Positions 50,948 through 60,083 of a stretch of DNA of 64,000 nt are shown here, piece by piece. Numbering within the stretch: position 1 is the stretch's first letter; each line of letters opens with the position of its first letter. The translations under genes were made by a program, and so were the position numbers. The notes beneath the pieces are model-generated. The model was not told where the DNA came from and searched no databases. It saw only the letters and a list, made by a program, of their open reading frames with translations. Origin of the DNA: an uncultured Lachnospiraceae bacterium (GTDB lineage Bacteria; Bacillota; Clostridia; Lachnospirales; Lachnospiraceae); contig CAJUKV010000006.1 of assembly GCA_910587305.1 (NCBI GenBank), forward strand, positions 48,014 through 112,013, written 5' to 3'.

Positions 50948-51542
50948 CAAATCAAGATTAGAAATAGAAATAGATGATACATTCACTTTTGTTTTGTACA
51001 AAGGGGAAGCGCGTGCCTGCGGGATAAAAGAAAATCAGGAGCTTTCGGAGGATATTTATCAGAAAATAATGGAGGAAGTGCTCCCTAAGCGTGCAAAGCT
51101 GCGTGCAATGAATCTGCTAAAAAGTCGTACTTATACAGCCTTTCAATTGAAAGAAAAGTTGAAAAAGGGGGGATATCCTGGCGGTATTATTGAGGAAGCG
51201 TTAGATTACGTGACAGGCTTTGGCTATGTAAATGATGAAAGATATGCTGCTGATTATATAGAGTATAACAAAGAAATAAAAAGCAGGAACAGAATTTATA
51301 TGGATTTACTAAAAAGAGGGGTTCCTAAGGATATCATTGAGCGCACATGGATAGATATAGTGGGAGAGGATAGGAAGGAGCTGGAGAAAGAACAAATTAT
51401 TTCCTGGATGCGGAAAAAACATTTTGCGGCTCAAACGGCGGATTTTAAGGAAAAACAGAAGATGGCGGCCTTTTTATACCGAAAAGGTTTTGAAACTGAA
51501 AACATAAGAAATGCACTTTCGCTTGACATAACAATTATTTGA
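50919..51542 (+). CDS. recX: RecX regulatory protein
   Basis: 207 residues of tandem three-helix RecX repeats: RAMNLLKSRTYTAFQLKEKL, GFGYVNDERYAADYIEYN, LLKRGVPKDIIERTW. Binds RecA filaments and modulates them. Start at 50919 by homology (MTVTGIKEVDKS). Downstream of recA, likely in the same SOS-controlled transcript. Confidence 0.92.
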   Translation: MTVTGIKEVDKSRLEIEIDDTFTFVLYKGEARACGIKENQELSEDIYQKIMEEVLPKRAKLRAMNLLKSRTYTAFQLKEKLKKGGYPGGIIEEALDYVTGFGYVNDERYAADYIEYNKEIKSRNRIYMDLLKRGVPKDIIERTWIDIVGEDRKELEKEQIISWMRKKHFAAQTADFKEKQKMAAFLYRKGFETENIRNALSLDITII

Positions 51543-51684
51543 GTTTAAAATTTAAGTGTTGTAGATTGCTTTTAGAATGTTTTATCAGAATAAACCTGCA
51601 TATCATTAGTGTCATGGTTTATTACATACATTCTATATAGATCAGGGTACAATGAAAACTAAATAAGGAGGTGCTCCTGTAAAG

Positions 51685-53232
51685 ATGATGCAGGTTTTGA
51701 TTGCAGTCATCGTCACACTGATCGTGACGGCTCCTTCCGTATGGGCTTTGGCAACGAACTATTATAAAAAGGTATCGGAAACCAAGCTCGGAAACGCTGA
51801 GGAAAAGGCACGTGAGATTATTGATGAAGCACTGAAAACTGCTGAAACAAAAAAACGCGAATCCTTACTGGAAGTAAAGGAAGAATCCATTCGTACCAAA
51901 AACGAACTGGATAAGGAAATCAGGGAACGTCGTGCCGAGGCACAGCGTTATGAGCGCAGGGTTCAGCAGAAGGAAGAAAACATCGATAGAAAGTCAGAGG
52001 CGATTGAGAAAAAAGAAGCAAGCCTGGCAGCTAAGGAAGAAGAAGTAGCAAAGCTCAGGGTTGAAGTTTCAAAGCTGAACGAGCAAAGATTACAGGAACT
52101 GGAACGAATCTCAGGTTTAACCTCCGAACAGGCAAAGGAATACTTATTAAAAATTGTTGAAGATGAAGTAAAGCATGAAACGGCCGTGATGATCAAAGAA
52201 ATGGAGAGTCGCGCCAAAGAAGAAGCAGACAAGAAAGCCAAGGAATATGTGGTTACGGCAATACAGAAGTGTGCGGCTGACCATGTATCCGAAACTACAA
52301 TTTCTGTAGTCCAGCTTCCCAATGATGAAATGAAAGGAAGGATTATCGGCAGAGAGGGCAGAAATATCAGAACCCTTGAAACGTTGACAGGCGTTGACTT
52401 GATTATTGATGATACGCCCGAGGCAGTAATTCTATCAGGCTTTGATCCTATCCGAAGGGAAGTTGCGAGAATCGCTCTTGAGAAGCTGATTGTGGACGGA
52501 CGTATTCATCCGGCCAGAATTGAAGAAATGGTTGAAAAGGCACAAAAAGAAGTTGATATCATGATTAAAGAGGAAGGTGAGGCCGCTACCTTAGAGGTGG
52601 GCGTATATGGCGTTCATCCTGAGCTTGTGAGATTGCTGGGCAAGATGAAATTCAGAACGAGCTATGGACAAAATGCATTAAAGCACTCTATAGAAGTAGC
52701 GCAGCTATCAGGATTGCTTGCATCCGAGCTTGGCCTTGATGTAAGGATGGCGAAAAGAGCAGGCCTTTTGCATGATATTGGTAAGGCTGTGGATCATGAG
52801 ATGGAAGGCTCTCATATACAGCTGGGCGTTGAGCTGTGTAGGAAGTATAAGGAATCACCGATTGTTATCAATGCGGTGGAATCCCACCACGGCGACGTGG
52901 AGCCTCATTCATTGATTGCATGTATTGTACAAGCTTCTGATACAATATCTGCAGCAAGGCCGGGAGCGAGAAGAGAAACGCTTGAAACTTATACAAGCAG
53001 GTTAAAACAGTTAGAAGATATCACAAACAATTTTAAAGGTGTAGATAAATCTTTTGCTATTCAGGCAGGTAGAGAGATTCGTGTAATGGTAGTTCCGGAA
53101 CAGATTACCGATTCTGACATGGTACTTTTGGCCAGAGATATTTCGAAACAGATTGAAGCTGAACTGGAATATCCGGGACAGATTAAGGTAAATGTAATCA
53201 GGGAATCTAGAGTAGTAGATTATGCGAAATAG
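51685..53232 (+). CDS. rny: Ribonuclease Y
   Basis: Membrane-tethered endoribonuclease starting bulk mRNA decay. 515 residues: N-terminal helix ([20 protein letters not shown]), long coiled coil (about 30-200), KH domain ([17 protein letters not shown]) and HD domain ([31 protein letters not shown]). AGGAGGT lies 13 bases before ATG 51685. A possible -10 TACAAT is at 51648-51653. Terminated at 53257. Confidence 0.97.
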   Translation: MMQVLIAVIVTLIVTAPSVWALATNYYKKVSETKLGNAEEKAREIIDEALKTAETKKRESLLEVKEESIRTKNELDKEIRERRAEAQRYERRVQQKEENIDRKSEAIEKKEASLAAKEEEVAKLRVEVSKLNEQRLQELERISGLTSEQAKEYLLKIVEDEVKHETAVMIKEMESRAKEEADKKAKEYVVTAIQKCAADHVSETTISVVQLPNDEMKGRIIGREGRNIRTLETLTGVDLIIDDTPEAVILSGFDPIRREVARIALEKLIVDGRIHPARIEEMVEKAQKEVDIMIKEEGEAATLEVGVYGVHPELVRLLGKMKFRTSYGQNALKHSIEVAQLSGLLASELGLDVRMAKRAGLLHDIGKAVDHEMEGSHIQLGVELCRKYKESPIVINAVESHHGDVEPHSLIACIVQASDTISAARPGARRETLETYTSRLKQLEDITNNFKGVDKSFAIQAGREIRVMVVPEQITDSDMVLLARDISKQIEAELEYPGQIKVNVIRESRVVDYAK

Positions 53233-53256
53233 CATATCGTAATAAAGCAAAGCAGG

Positions 53257-53297
53257 GAAAGTGTTGAAAATGGAAGGTTTTCAACACTTTCTTTTTT
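53257..53297 (+). terminator. Terminator of rny
   Basis: GAAAGTGTTGAAAA (53257-53270) pairs perfectly over 14 bp with TTTTCAACACTTTC (53278-53291), then a run of T. Confidence 0.93.
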
Positions 53298-53333
53298 ATT
53301 AATAAGCTGTCTCGCGAAGCGTGTCGGCGTTTG

Positions 53334-53440
53334 ATGCACACGGGCGTCCAAAGGAAATGTGTCAGAAAGCTGACGGACGCCCGGCGCGCGAGTAGGGAGA
53401 AAATCTTCCCTACTCGATTGCACAGGCCCGTGCATTATGA
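53334..53440. repeat. Repeat C copy 2: densely structured intergenic element
   Basis: Contains GGGCGTCC/GGACGCCC with nested GTCAG/CTGAC, then CGAGTAGGGA/TCCCTACTCG (perfect 10 bp), and an outer ATGCAC...GTGCAT closure with GGGC/GCCC that competes with the first stem. Shares sequence with 44968-45074. Lies in the 278-base gap between rny and the DUF6320 gene; no ORF. Confidence 0.6.
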
Positions 53441-53510
53441 TCATAAACGATAAAAAATAATAGCGTACAATAGTAGCAAGGCCGTAAAGTGCAAAGGCAT
53501 TCAGCTATCG

Positions 53511-54215
53511 TTAAAAATGCAGCCGCCTGCGCACAGCATCCCGTAATCTTCTTCTGGACAATACGGTAAGAAGCACCACTTCTATAACGCCGCAGACTGT
53601 GAGAACGATAGCGGACCAGACCAGTCTTAAAGGAGCGTCCAGATAATGGTTGATTAACAGTTCAATTCCAATGCATAAAAAGGCCGTTTCCGCAAAAAAG
53701 TACAGAGCCGTGGTGAGAAAGAAAATGGGAAAGGAGCGGAGCAATAAAGTGAAAATCTCCACCAATATGGTAACAAGAGCAACAATAGGCAGGGCAAGCC
53801 CCATAAACCATCTGTCGGAAGAAGTATTGAAGGTAATCATATACAAATAAAACCCTACGGCTACGCCGTCAAACAGCAGCGAAATATAGATAGGAAGCTT
53901 CGTATATATCACCGCAGGAAATATGAGCACAAACAGGACCAGGCAGGCGCCAATGATAAACAGGGACCAGAGGCTTTTTGAAAATACAAACACGTTAAGT
54001 AAAAGGCAGCTTAACGAAGTGGCGATCAGCACTGTGCTGGTGAGAATGGCAAGGTCCTTCCGCTTAACCACATCCACCTGTCCTCTTGCTTTTGGGTAAG
54101 GAGAGGTCTTTTTGGTTTGATACAATTCTCTGGGATTCATAACAGGTGTGTTGCAGAGGGGACATTCCGTGAGAGATGGTTCCAGCTCCACACCGCAGTT
54201 TACACAATATGACAT
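53511..54215 (-). CDS. DUF6320-type zinc-ribbon membrane protein
   Basis: 234 residues. N-terminal zinc ribbon (YCVNCGVELEPSLTECPLC: two CxxC pairs), a linker, then about five to six hydrophobic segments (about 55-215) and a basic end (RRRRLRDAVRRRLHF in part). Recognised as DUF6320-like from this layout and its neighbour. Start at 54215, with AGGAGGT 8 bases before. Transcribed after the acyltransferase-like gene with a 178-base gap holding leader hairpin L3. Confidence 0.75.
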   Translation of the reverse strand: MSYCVNCGVELEPSLTECPLCNTPVMNPRELYQTKKTSPYPKARGQVDVVKRKDLAILTSTVLIATSLSCLLLNVFVFSKSLWSLFIIGACLVLFVLIFPAVIYTKLPIYISLLFDGVAVGFYLYMITFNTSSDRWFMGLALPIVALVTILVEIFTLLLRSFPIFFLTTALYFFAETAFLCIGIELLINHYLDAPLRLVWSAIVLTVCGVIEVVLLTVLSRRRLRDAVRRRLHF

Positions 54216-54253
54216 AATTATACCTCCTGCATATGGCAAGCTTTGCTTGCCAT
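54213..54253 (-). repeat. Leader L3 at the DUF6320 gene
   Basis: Perfect hairpin ATGGCAAGC/GCTTGCCAT (54233-54241 and 54245-54253), followed on the minus strand by ATGCAGGAGGTATAATTATG. Nearly the same order and bases as at 40539-40572; the ribosome binding site is part of the repeat. Confidence 0.6.
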
Positions 54254-54393
54254 ACTGCCACCAATAGAAAGTTTGGAAGTTTACTTCCATACTTATCCTT
54301 CATCTTTATAAATGCCGCGCCGATGAAATGTGTATGAGACGCATAATGGACGCAAGGCGCAGGCACAAATCTGTTATTTCCTTTTATGTTTTA

Positions 54394-55740
54394 TCAAAGC
54401 TCCTGCAGATTTTTGCGGTTGCTTTCTATGGTTACATGAATACCGTCCTTTACCAGTTTTCTGAAGAAATACCGCTCCACGTCCGTTTCCATAATACTGC
54501 TTGCAAAGTTGATGGTCAGTACATCCTCAAAGCTTACGATGGCACAGTTTGTACGGGAGGAAAAGGGCTGGCCCATGTAAATATCAAAACGGTCGATATA
54601 GGGTTTCATATCGTCAGGCACCTTTAAGGCTCCCATATTGGTAAGCCCGGCGGAAGAGTTTTTGTCCTGTACACGGGTATAAAACTGCCGGACCACAAAA
54701 TCCTTTATAAAAAGAGGGACAACCCGGATAAAGGGATTGCGCTGGGTGTTTGCATTGGTGGTGATATCCCCTTTCAGGAATTTTTCGTTGATATAATAGC
54801 GCATGTAATTGTGCACCTGGCTTACGATTTCTTCAAAAGTATATTCTCCAAGTCTGGGGTCGATGGCAGGGTATACCATGGTAATAAAATTCCGCAGCGT
54901 TTTTGAAGGGAAGAAACGCCGGAGATTAACGGGCATGGCGATCTTTACCGGACGGAGTTTTAAATGCCATTCGGAGAGCTGCTTTTGTAAAAGAGCATAT
55001 AACAGCACGGCGTTTAAGTACTCCGTGATAGTTGCATGATAGGCGTCCGCAACCTTTTTCACTTCCCGGACGGATAAAATTCCATCAATGACATTGAAGG
55101 TATAAAAGGGCTCTCTGGTGCCTCTTACGCGGTAGGTTTTTTCACCGGGACGGGCAGGGCATACTTTTGCGTTGGCATAACGCATGTAGGCGTCCTCAAG
55201 CTCTTCCGGATCCGGATCCTTGTTTACGTCTAAAACAAAGTAACCGTTGGAGACGGAGTGGCCAAGGAGTCTTAGGTAGACGGCTGTGATGGTTTGAAGA
55301 ACACACATGCCGCCGGTGCCGTCTCCAAGACAGTGGTGGGCTTCCAGAGAAATCCTGCATTCATAATAGTAAATCCGCAGCAGATAGCGATTTCCTGCCT
55401 TAAAGGGCATTGGCATACAGAAATTGCGGATATCCTTCCGCACATAAGGTCCGGGGCGGTTATTAGGCTCCAAATACCGCCAGAATAATCCTTTTCGGAT
55501 GGCGGTTTTGTAGGTTGGAAAACGGGTGAGCGCAATATCTGCCGCCTGCTGCAGGATATCCGGCCTGACAGGTTCTTTTAATACGACTGACAGGCGATAA
55601 ACGGAGGAAAAATCTCTGCGCTGCAAGGTAGGGTAGACAATAGCCGATAAATCCAGCTTATACCAGATTTTGGGCTCGCGCTTTGACAGCGTTTGGTTTT
55701 GGCCGTCAGCTTGATTTGATCTGTTTTGCTTCTTTTTCAA
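54394..55740 (-). CDS. Condensation/alcohol-acetyltransferase-like acyltransferase
   Basis: 448 residues, soluble. HHxxxDG active-site motif as EAHHCLGDGTGG near residue 137; flanking features of the chloramphenicol acetyltransferase/condensation superfamily (VKIAMPVNLRRFFPSKTLRN; SAGLTNMGALKVP). Starts at a TTG (55740) five bases after GGGAGGA. Probably acylates a lipid, alcohol or polyketide-like acceptor; acceptor unknown. Divergent from an alpha/beta hydrolase and upstream of the DUF6320 gene, suggesting a three-gene unit. Confidence 0.75.
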   Translation of the reverse strand: MKKKQNRSNQADGQNQTLSKREPKIWYKLDLSAIVYPTLQRRDFSSVYRLSVVLKEPVRPDILQQAADIALTRFPTYKTAIRKGLFWRYLEPNNRPGPYVRKDIRNFCMPMPFKAGNRYLLRIYYYECRISLEAHHCLGDGTGGMCVLQTITAVYLRLLGHSVSNGYFVLDVNKDPDPEELEDAYMRYANAKVCPARPGEKTYRVRGTREPFYTFNVIDGILSVREVKKVADAYHATITEYLNAVLLYALLQKQLSEWHLKLRPVKIAMPVNLRRFFPSKTLRNFITMVYPAIDPRLGEYTFEEIVSQVHNYMRYYINEKFLKGDITTNANTQRNPFIRVVPLFIKDFVVRQFYTRVQDKNSSAGLTNMGALKVPDDMKPYIDRFDIYMGQPFSSRTNCAIVSFEDVLTINFASSIMETDVERYFFRKLVKDGIHVTIESNRKNLQEL

Positions 55741-55860
55741 CTTAATCCTCCCTGTTTCCGATAGCCCGCAAATTTAAATTTTACTATTGATAATTAGTAT
55801 ACCACAAAAATAGAAAAATGTGTTAAAATGGGCGGGAATACTGAAATCAGGAGGATTAAA

Positions 55861-56787
55861 ATGACGATTCATCATAAAGCGTTGATTAAAAAGCCTTCGG
55901 CGGAGACGAAGAACCAGAACATGATGGGACTGATACGCAAGGTTCATGGTATGATTGAAAGCACGGACATAGAAAAGCACCGTCAGTCTCAGGATCATGT
56001 GGGAGCGCTTCTTGGCAATTCCAAGGAAATTCTGATACGAAGCGTTAAAATTCAGGAGATGGAAGGGGAGTGGGTATCCGTAAACCGGGCTCATATGAAA
56101 AAGTATGTAATTTTGTATTGCCACGGAGGCGGCTATTCCACAGGAAGCCGTCTTTATGCCAGGACGCTGACTACGAAAATGGCGTCAAGTACATCAATGG
56201 ATGTATTGTGCTTCGATTACCGCCTGGCGCCGGAGAATCCCTATCCGGCGGCCACTGACGATGCGATGGCCGCCTGGAATTATCTGATGCTTTTGGGATA
56301 TGGGGCAAGAGACGTTATTGTGGCGGGAGATTCGGCGGGAGGAAATATGGCATTATCGTTGGTGCTGAAGCTTAAGACAGAGGATAGATTACTTCCAAGG
56401 GGGCTGGTGCTTATGTCTCCCTGGAGCGATCTTACTTCCTCAGGGGAAACCCATAAGCTCAGAGCCGAGGTAGACCCCGTTCTTAACGCCCAATACCTTG
56501 ACAGGATGATACACAATTATGTGGAAGGGCAGGATTTAAAAAATCCGCTTATATCCCCGCTTTTTGGTGATTTTTCAGGATTTCCGCCCACATACATTCA
56601 GGTGGGGAATAATGAGATCTTACTGTCAGATTCTACGATGCTTCATAAAAAGCTGATAGAGGCCAATGTGTCCGTGAAGCTGGATATCTTTGAGGGAATG
56701 TGGCATGTTTTCCAAATGTCGCCTTTAAAGACAGCTTATGACGCCATGGACAAAAATGCGGAATTTATTTATGATATTTGCCGGTAA
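55861..56787 (+). CDS. Alpha/beta hydrolase (hormone-sensitive-lipase type)
   Basis: 308 residues, cytoplasmic. Oxyanion motif YCHGGGYSTGS, nucleophile elbow GDSAGGN, FDYRLAPENPYPAA, and catalytic His in GMWHVFQM; LRAEVDPVLN is the family's usual acid region. Hydrolyses short acyl esters. Start at 55861 after CAGGAGG. Divergent from the acyltransferase with 120 bases between, so the two may act on the same ester in opposite directions (inference). Confidence 0.88.
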   Translation: MTIHHKALIKKPSAETKNQNMMGLIRKVHGMIESTDIEKHRQSQDHVGALLGNSKEILIRSVKIQEMEGEWVSVNRAHMKKYVILYCHGGGYSTGSRLYARTLTTKMASSTSMDVLCFDYRLAPENPYPAATDDAMAAWNYLMLLGYGARDVIVAGDSAGGNMALSLVLKLKTEDRLLPRGLVLMSPWSDLTSSGETHKLRAEVDPVLNAQYLDRMIHNYVEGQDLKNPLISPLFGDFSGFPPTYIQVGNNEILLSDSTMLHKKLIEANVSVKLDIFEGMWHVFQMSPLKTAYDAMDKNAEFIYDICR

Positions 56788-57061
56788 CCTTTTGGCGGTC
56801 TTTGGATTGCCGGGGGAAGGAAAGGTCTGTTATATGCCGGGACGATGTCAGGTTTATTTTTTTACAAAATATTATACAAAAGAAGGATTTTATTGGAATG
56901 TGCAGAATATTAATAGTATAGGAGGAAGTCTTTTTTACCTGGAACGGTTATGGATATATGGAACGGTTCGGTTTGTCCGGACTGTTGCGGCGGCAGCATC
57001 GCAAGCGCAGCTTGCGATACATGACAATAGGCTCTGCCTATTGTATGCAGAGGGTATACAA
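56788..57061 (+). promoter_or_regulatory. dgt leader with two strong hairpins
   Basis: No gene called. ATCGCAAGC/GCTTGCGAT (56998-57006, 57010-57018) and CAATAGGC/GCCTATTG (57025-57032, 57036-57043) are perfect stems. The second is followed directly by TATGCAGAGGGTATACAAATG, the L3-type ribosome binding site. The hairpins have no T run, so are unlikely to be terminators. Confidence 0.55.
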
Positions 57062-58066
57062 ATGAACATACGAGAAAATCTGGAACAGTTTGAAGTGGAT
57101 TATTTAAGCCCATATGCAGCACACAGCAGAAATTCAAGGGGAAGGCAGCGAAAGGAGGAGCAGTGCGATATACGCCCTGTCTATCAAAGGGACAGGGACA
57201 GAATACTGCACTCTAAATCTTTCCGGAGGCTTAAGGATAAGACACAGGTGTTCCTTTCACCGGAAGGAGATCACTACAGAACCAGATTGACCCATACGCT
57301 GGAGGTATCCCAGAATGCCAGGACCATTGCAAAGGCACTTCGAATGAATGAAGACTTGGTGGAAGCAATTGCCCTGGGCCATGATTTGGGCCACACGCCT
57401 TTTGGCCATGCAGGGGAGAGAGCGTTAAATGAGATTTGCCCGTACGGCTTTTGCCACAGTGAACAAAGTGTGCGAACCGTGGATTTGTTGGAAAAAGGCG
57501 GTGCGGGGTTGAACCTTACTATGGAGGTGAGGGACGGGATCCGCAATCACCAGACAAAGGGAATGCCGTGTACCTTAGAGGGCAGGATTGTACGCTTTTC
57601 GGATAAGATTGCCTATATTCACCATGATATGGATGATGCAATCCGGGCAGGAATTCTAAAGGACACCGACGTCCCCAAAGAAATTGGCGATGTGATTGGA
57701 TATACCACAGGGGAGAGGCTCGATCATTTTATCCATGATCTGGTCACCACCAGCTACGGAAAAGAAGATATCAGGATGTCAGAGCCGGTGGCAATGGCGA
57801 TGCAAAAGCTGCGCCGGTTTATGTTTGAGAGAGTTTATGAGAATAAGGAGGCAAAGAGCGAAGAAGGAAAGGCGGAGGTGTTGATGCAGACGCTGTATAG
57901 CTACTACAAAAAGCACTTGGACCTTCTGCCGGAGGATTTTAAAAATCTTATGAGAAAGGGAGAGCCGGAGGAAAAGGTAGTATGCGACTACATAGGAGCC
58001 ATGACGGATCGCTTTGCCATTGCAAAATATGAAGAGATTTACATTCCAAAATCCTGGCATGGTTAA
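57062..58066 (+). CDS. dgt: Deoxyguanosinetriphosphate triphosphohydrolase-like protein
   Basis: 334 residues; HD-domain dNTPase: DRILHSKSFRRLKDKTQVF, RTRLTHTLEVSQNARTIAKAL, ALGHDLGHTPFGHAGE, CHSEQSVRTVDLL and KIAYIHHDMDDA. Removes triphosphate from dGTP. Start at 57062 with AGAGGG upstream; the frame is open far upstream but non-conserved. First of the dgt-dnaG-rpoD-trmK block. Confidence 0.93.
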   Translation: MNIRENLEQFEVDYLSPYAAHSRNSRGRQRKEEQCDIRPVYQRDRDRILHSKSFRRLKDKTQVFLSPEGDHYRTRLTHTLEVSQNARTIAKALRMNEDLVEAIALGHDLGHTPFGHAGERALNEICPYGFCHSEQSVRTVDLLEKGGAGLNLTMEVRDGIRNHQTKGMPCTLEGRIVRFSDKIAYIHHDMDDAIRAGILKDTDVPKEIGDVIGYTTGERLDHFIHDLVTTSYGKEDIRMSEPVAMAMQKLRRFMFERVYENKEAKSEEGKAEVLMQTLYSYYKKHLDLLPEDFKNLMRKGEPEEKVVCDYIGAMTDRFAIAKYEEIYIPKSWHG

Positions 58067-58229
58067 ATAGATATGGCGTATAACACTGCTATTTATGGTT
58101 AATATCATTAAGCTAACGGCCGGCCTGCAGGCCGGTCCTGGTGACAGTTTAACAGACTGAAGAAGGATAGGATACCGGCGTTAATGATTTTCGTATGGAA
58201 ACAGTATCGGCGGTATGCGGGGGTATAAA

Positions 58230-60002
58230 ATGTATTATCCTGACGAAGTGATAGAAGAAGTACGGCTGAAAAATGATATCGTGGAAGTCATTTCAGGATA
58301 TGTGAAAATGCAGAGAAGGGGAAGCAATTATTTTGGACTTTGTCCTTTTCATAATGAAAAATCCCCTTCTTTTTCCGTCTCCCAAATAAAACAAATGTAT
58401 TACTGTTTTGGCTGCGGAGCGGGAGGGAATGTTTTTACTTTCCTTATGGAATATGAAAATTATTCTTTCGAGGAAGCCGTTAATTTTTTGGCCCAGCGGG
58501 CCGGGGTCAGCCTTCCACAAGCAGATTACAGTGAAAAAGCGCGCAGAAATGAAAGCAAAAGGGCAAGGCTTTTAGAGGTGAATAAGGCGGCGGCTAAGTA
58601 TTTTTACTATCAGCTGCGCAGTGAAAGAGGACAGGCCGGTTACCGGTATTTAAAAGAGCGCGCCCTGTCGGATGAAACGATTAAAAAGTTTGGGCTTGGC
58701 TTTGCTCATGTGACCAGCGACGACCTTACCCGCTATTTAAAAAGCAAAGGGTATGAGGACAAGCTGATTATGGACGCCGGCCTTGCCAGTTTTGATGAAA
58801 AATACGGGGTACACGATAAGTTCTGGAACCGTGTCATGTTTCCCATTCAGGATGGAAATCACAGAGTGATTGGTTTTGGGGGCCGGGTGATGGGAGAGGG
58901 GAAGCCCAAATATTTAAATTCCCCCGAAACCATGATCTTTGACAAAAGCAGGAATCTGTATGGCCTTAATTTTGCACGGACGGCCAGAGCAGGCCATATG
59001 ATATTGTGCGAGGGCTATATGGATGTGATTGCCATGCACCAGGCAGGGTTTCCACAGGCGGTGGCCTCCCTTGGCACTTCCTTCACGGCGGGGCAGGCGA
59101 ATCTTTTACGGCGGTATGCCCAGGAAGTGGTTTTGGCTTACGACAGCGATGGGGCAGGCGTCAGTGCCGCCCTGCGTGCAATTGGAATTTTAAAGGAGGC
59201 GGGGCTTACCGGAAAAATTTTAAATTTGGAGCCCTATAAAGACCCCGACGAATTTGTAAAAAACTTAGGGCAGGACGCCTTGAGGGAGCGGCTTGAAAAG
59301 GCGGAAAACAGTTTCTTCTTTGAGCTGCGGATGTTAGAGAGAGATTACAATTTAAAAGATCCGGAATCGAAAACCAAATTTTACAGAGAGATTGCCCGAA
59401 AGCTCTGCGGCTTTTCAGAGGAAGTGGAGCGGGAAAATTATATAGAAGCGGTGGCGGAAAAATATCACATAGGCTTTGAGAATCTGCGCAGGCTTGTGGT
59501 ATCCTATGCGGCGCAGACAGGAATGACCGCTATGGCCGTGCGGCCCAAATCCGGCATTCAAAAAAAGGCGGACGCCGCGGAAAACAAGAAAAAGCCTCAA
59601 AAGCTTTTGCTTACATGGCTGGCGGAAGAGCCGGAACTGTATCCTAAAATAAAAAAATATATTTCGCCAAAAGATTTTACGCTGGATTTATACCAAAAGG
59701 TGGCGGAAAAATTTTTTGAAGATTTGGAAAACGGCGCCTTTAACCCGGCGGGTATTGTCAGTATGTTTTCGGACGAAGAGCAGCAGCGGGAGGTGGCCGG
59801 GTTATTTAACACAAAGCTTATGAAATTAAGCACCAAGGCGGAGAAGGAAAAGGCGCTTCATGATATCCTTGTAGCGGTTAAGCGGGAGAGCCTTCATTAT
59901 TTTACGGAGCAGGCCGGTGTGGATGTGCTTATGCTCAATCAGATGATTGAAGGCAAAAAAGCGCTGGAAGAACTTAGCAAAACGCATATTTCCCTGGATT
60001 AA
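58230..60002 (+). CDS. dnaG: DNA primase
   Basis: Makes RNA primers at the replication fork. 590 residues: CHC2 zinc finger (Cys38, His41, Cys59, Cys62), RNA polymerase domain (FPIQDGNHRVIGFGGRVMG), TOPRIM (LCEGYMDVIAMHQAG, LAYDSDGAG) and a C-terminal DnaB-binding helical domain. Start at 58230 after GCGGGGGT, an L3-like leader. A perfect 16-base palindrome CCGGCCTGCAGGCCGG is at 58120-58135 in the gap after dgt. Confidence 0.97.
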   Translation: MYYPDEVIEEVRLKNDIVEVISGYVKMQRRGSNYFGLCPFHNEKSPSFSVSQIKQMYYCFGCGAGGNVFTFLMEYENYSFEEAVNFLAQRAGVSLPQADYSEKARRNESKRARLLEVNKAAAKYFYYQLRSERGQAGYRYLKERALSDETIKKFGLGFAHVTSDDLTRYLKSKGYEDKLIMDAGLASFDEKYGVHDKFWNRVMFPIQDGNHRVIGFGGRVMGEGKPKYLNSPETMIFDKSRNLYGLNFARTARAGHMILCEGYMDVIAMHQAGFPQAVASLGTSFTAGQANLLRRYAQEVVLAYDSDGAGVSAALRAIGILKEAGLTGKILNLEPYKDPDEFVKNLGQDALRERLEKAENSFFFELRMLERDYNLKDPESKTKFYREIARKLCGFSEEVERENYIEAVAEKYHIGFENLRRLVVSYAAQTGMTAMAVRPKSGIQKKADAAENKKKPQKLLLTWLAEEPELYPKIKKYISPKDFTLDLYQKVAEKFFEDLENGAFNPAGIVSMFSDEEQQREVAGLFNTKLMKLSTKAEKEKALHDILVAVKRESLHYFTEQAGVDVLMLNQMIEGKKALEELSKTHISLD

Positions 60003-60083
60003 GGCCAATAATGGTAATGTTTAGTAGTCGTTATTTTTATTATGTTACAATGTTTATAAAGTTAGGAAGGACGGAAAACCGGA

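Noticed and set aside
2485..53440. CRISPR array
   Set aside because: The repeats found are dispersed singles with differing spacing and bodies; no regular repeat-spacer pattern and no cas genes exist.
56950..57024. 24-codon Cys-rich mini-frame in the dgt leader
   Set aside because: No ribosome binding site at proper distance, and it spans a perfect hairpin; length could be chance.
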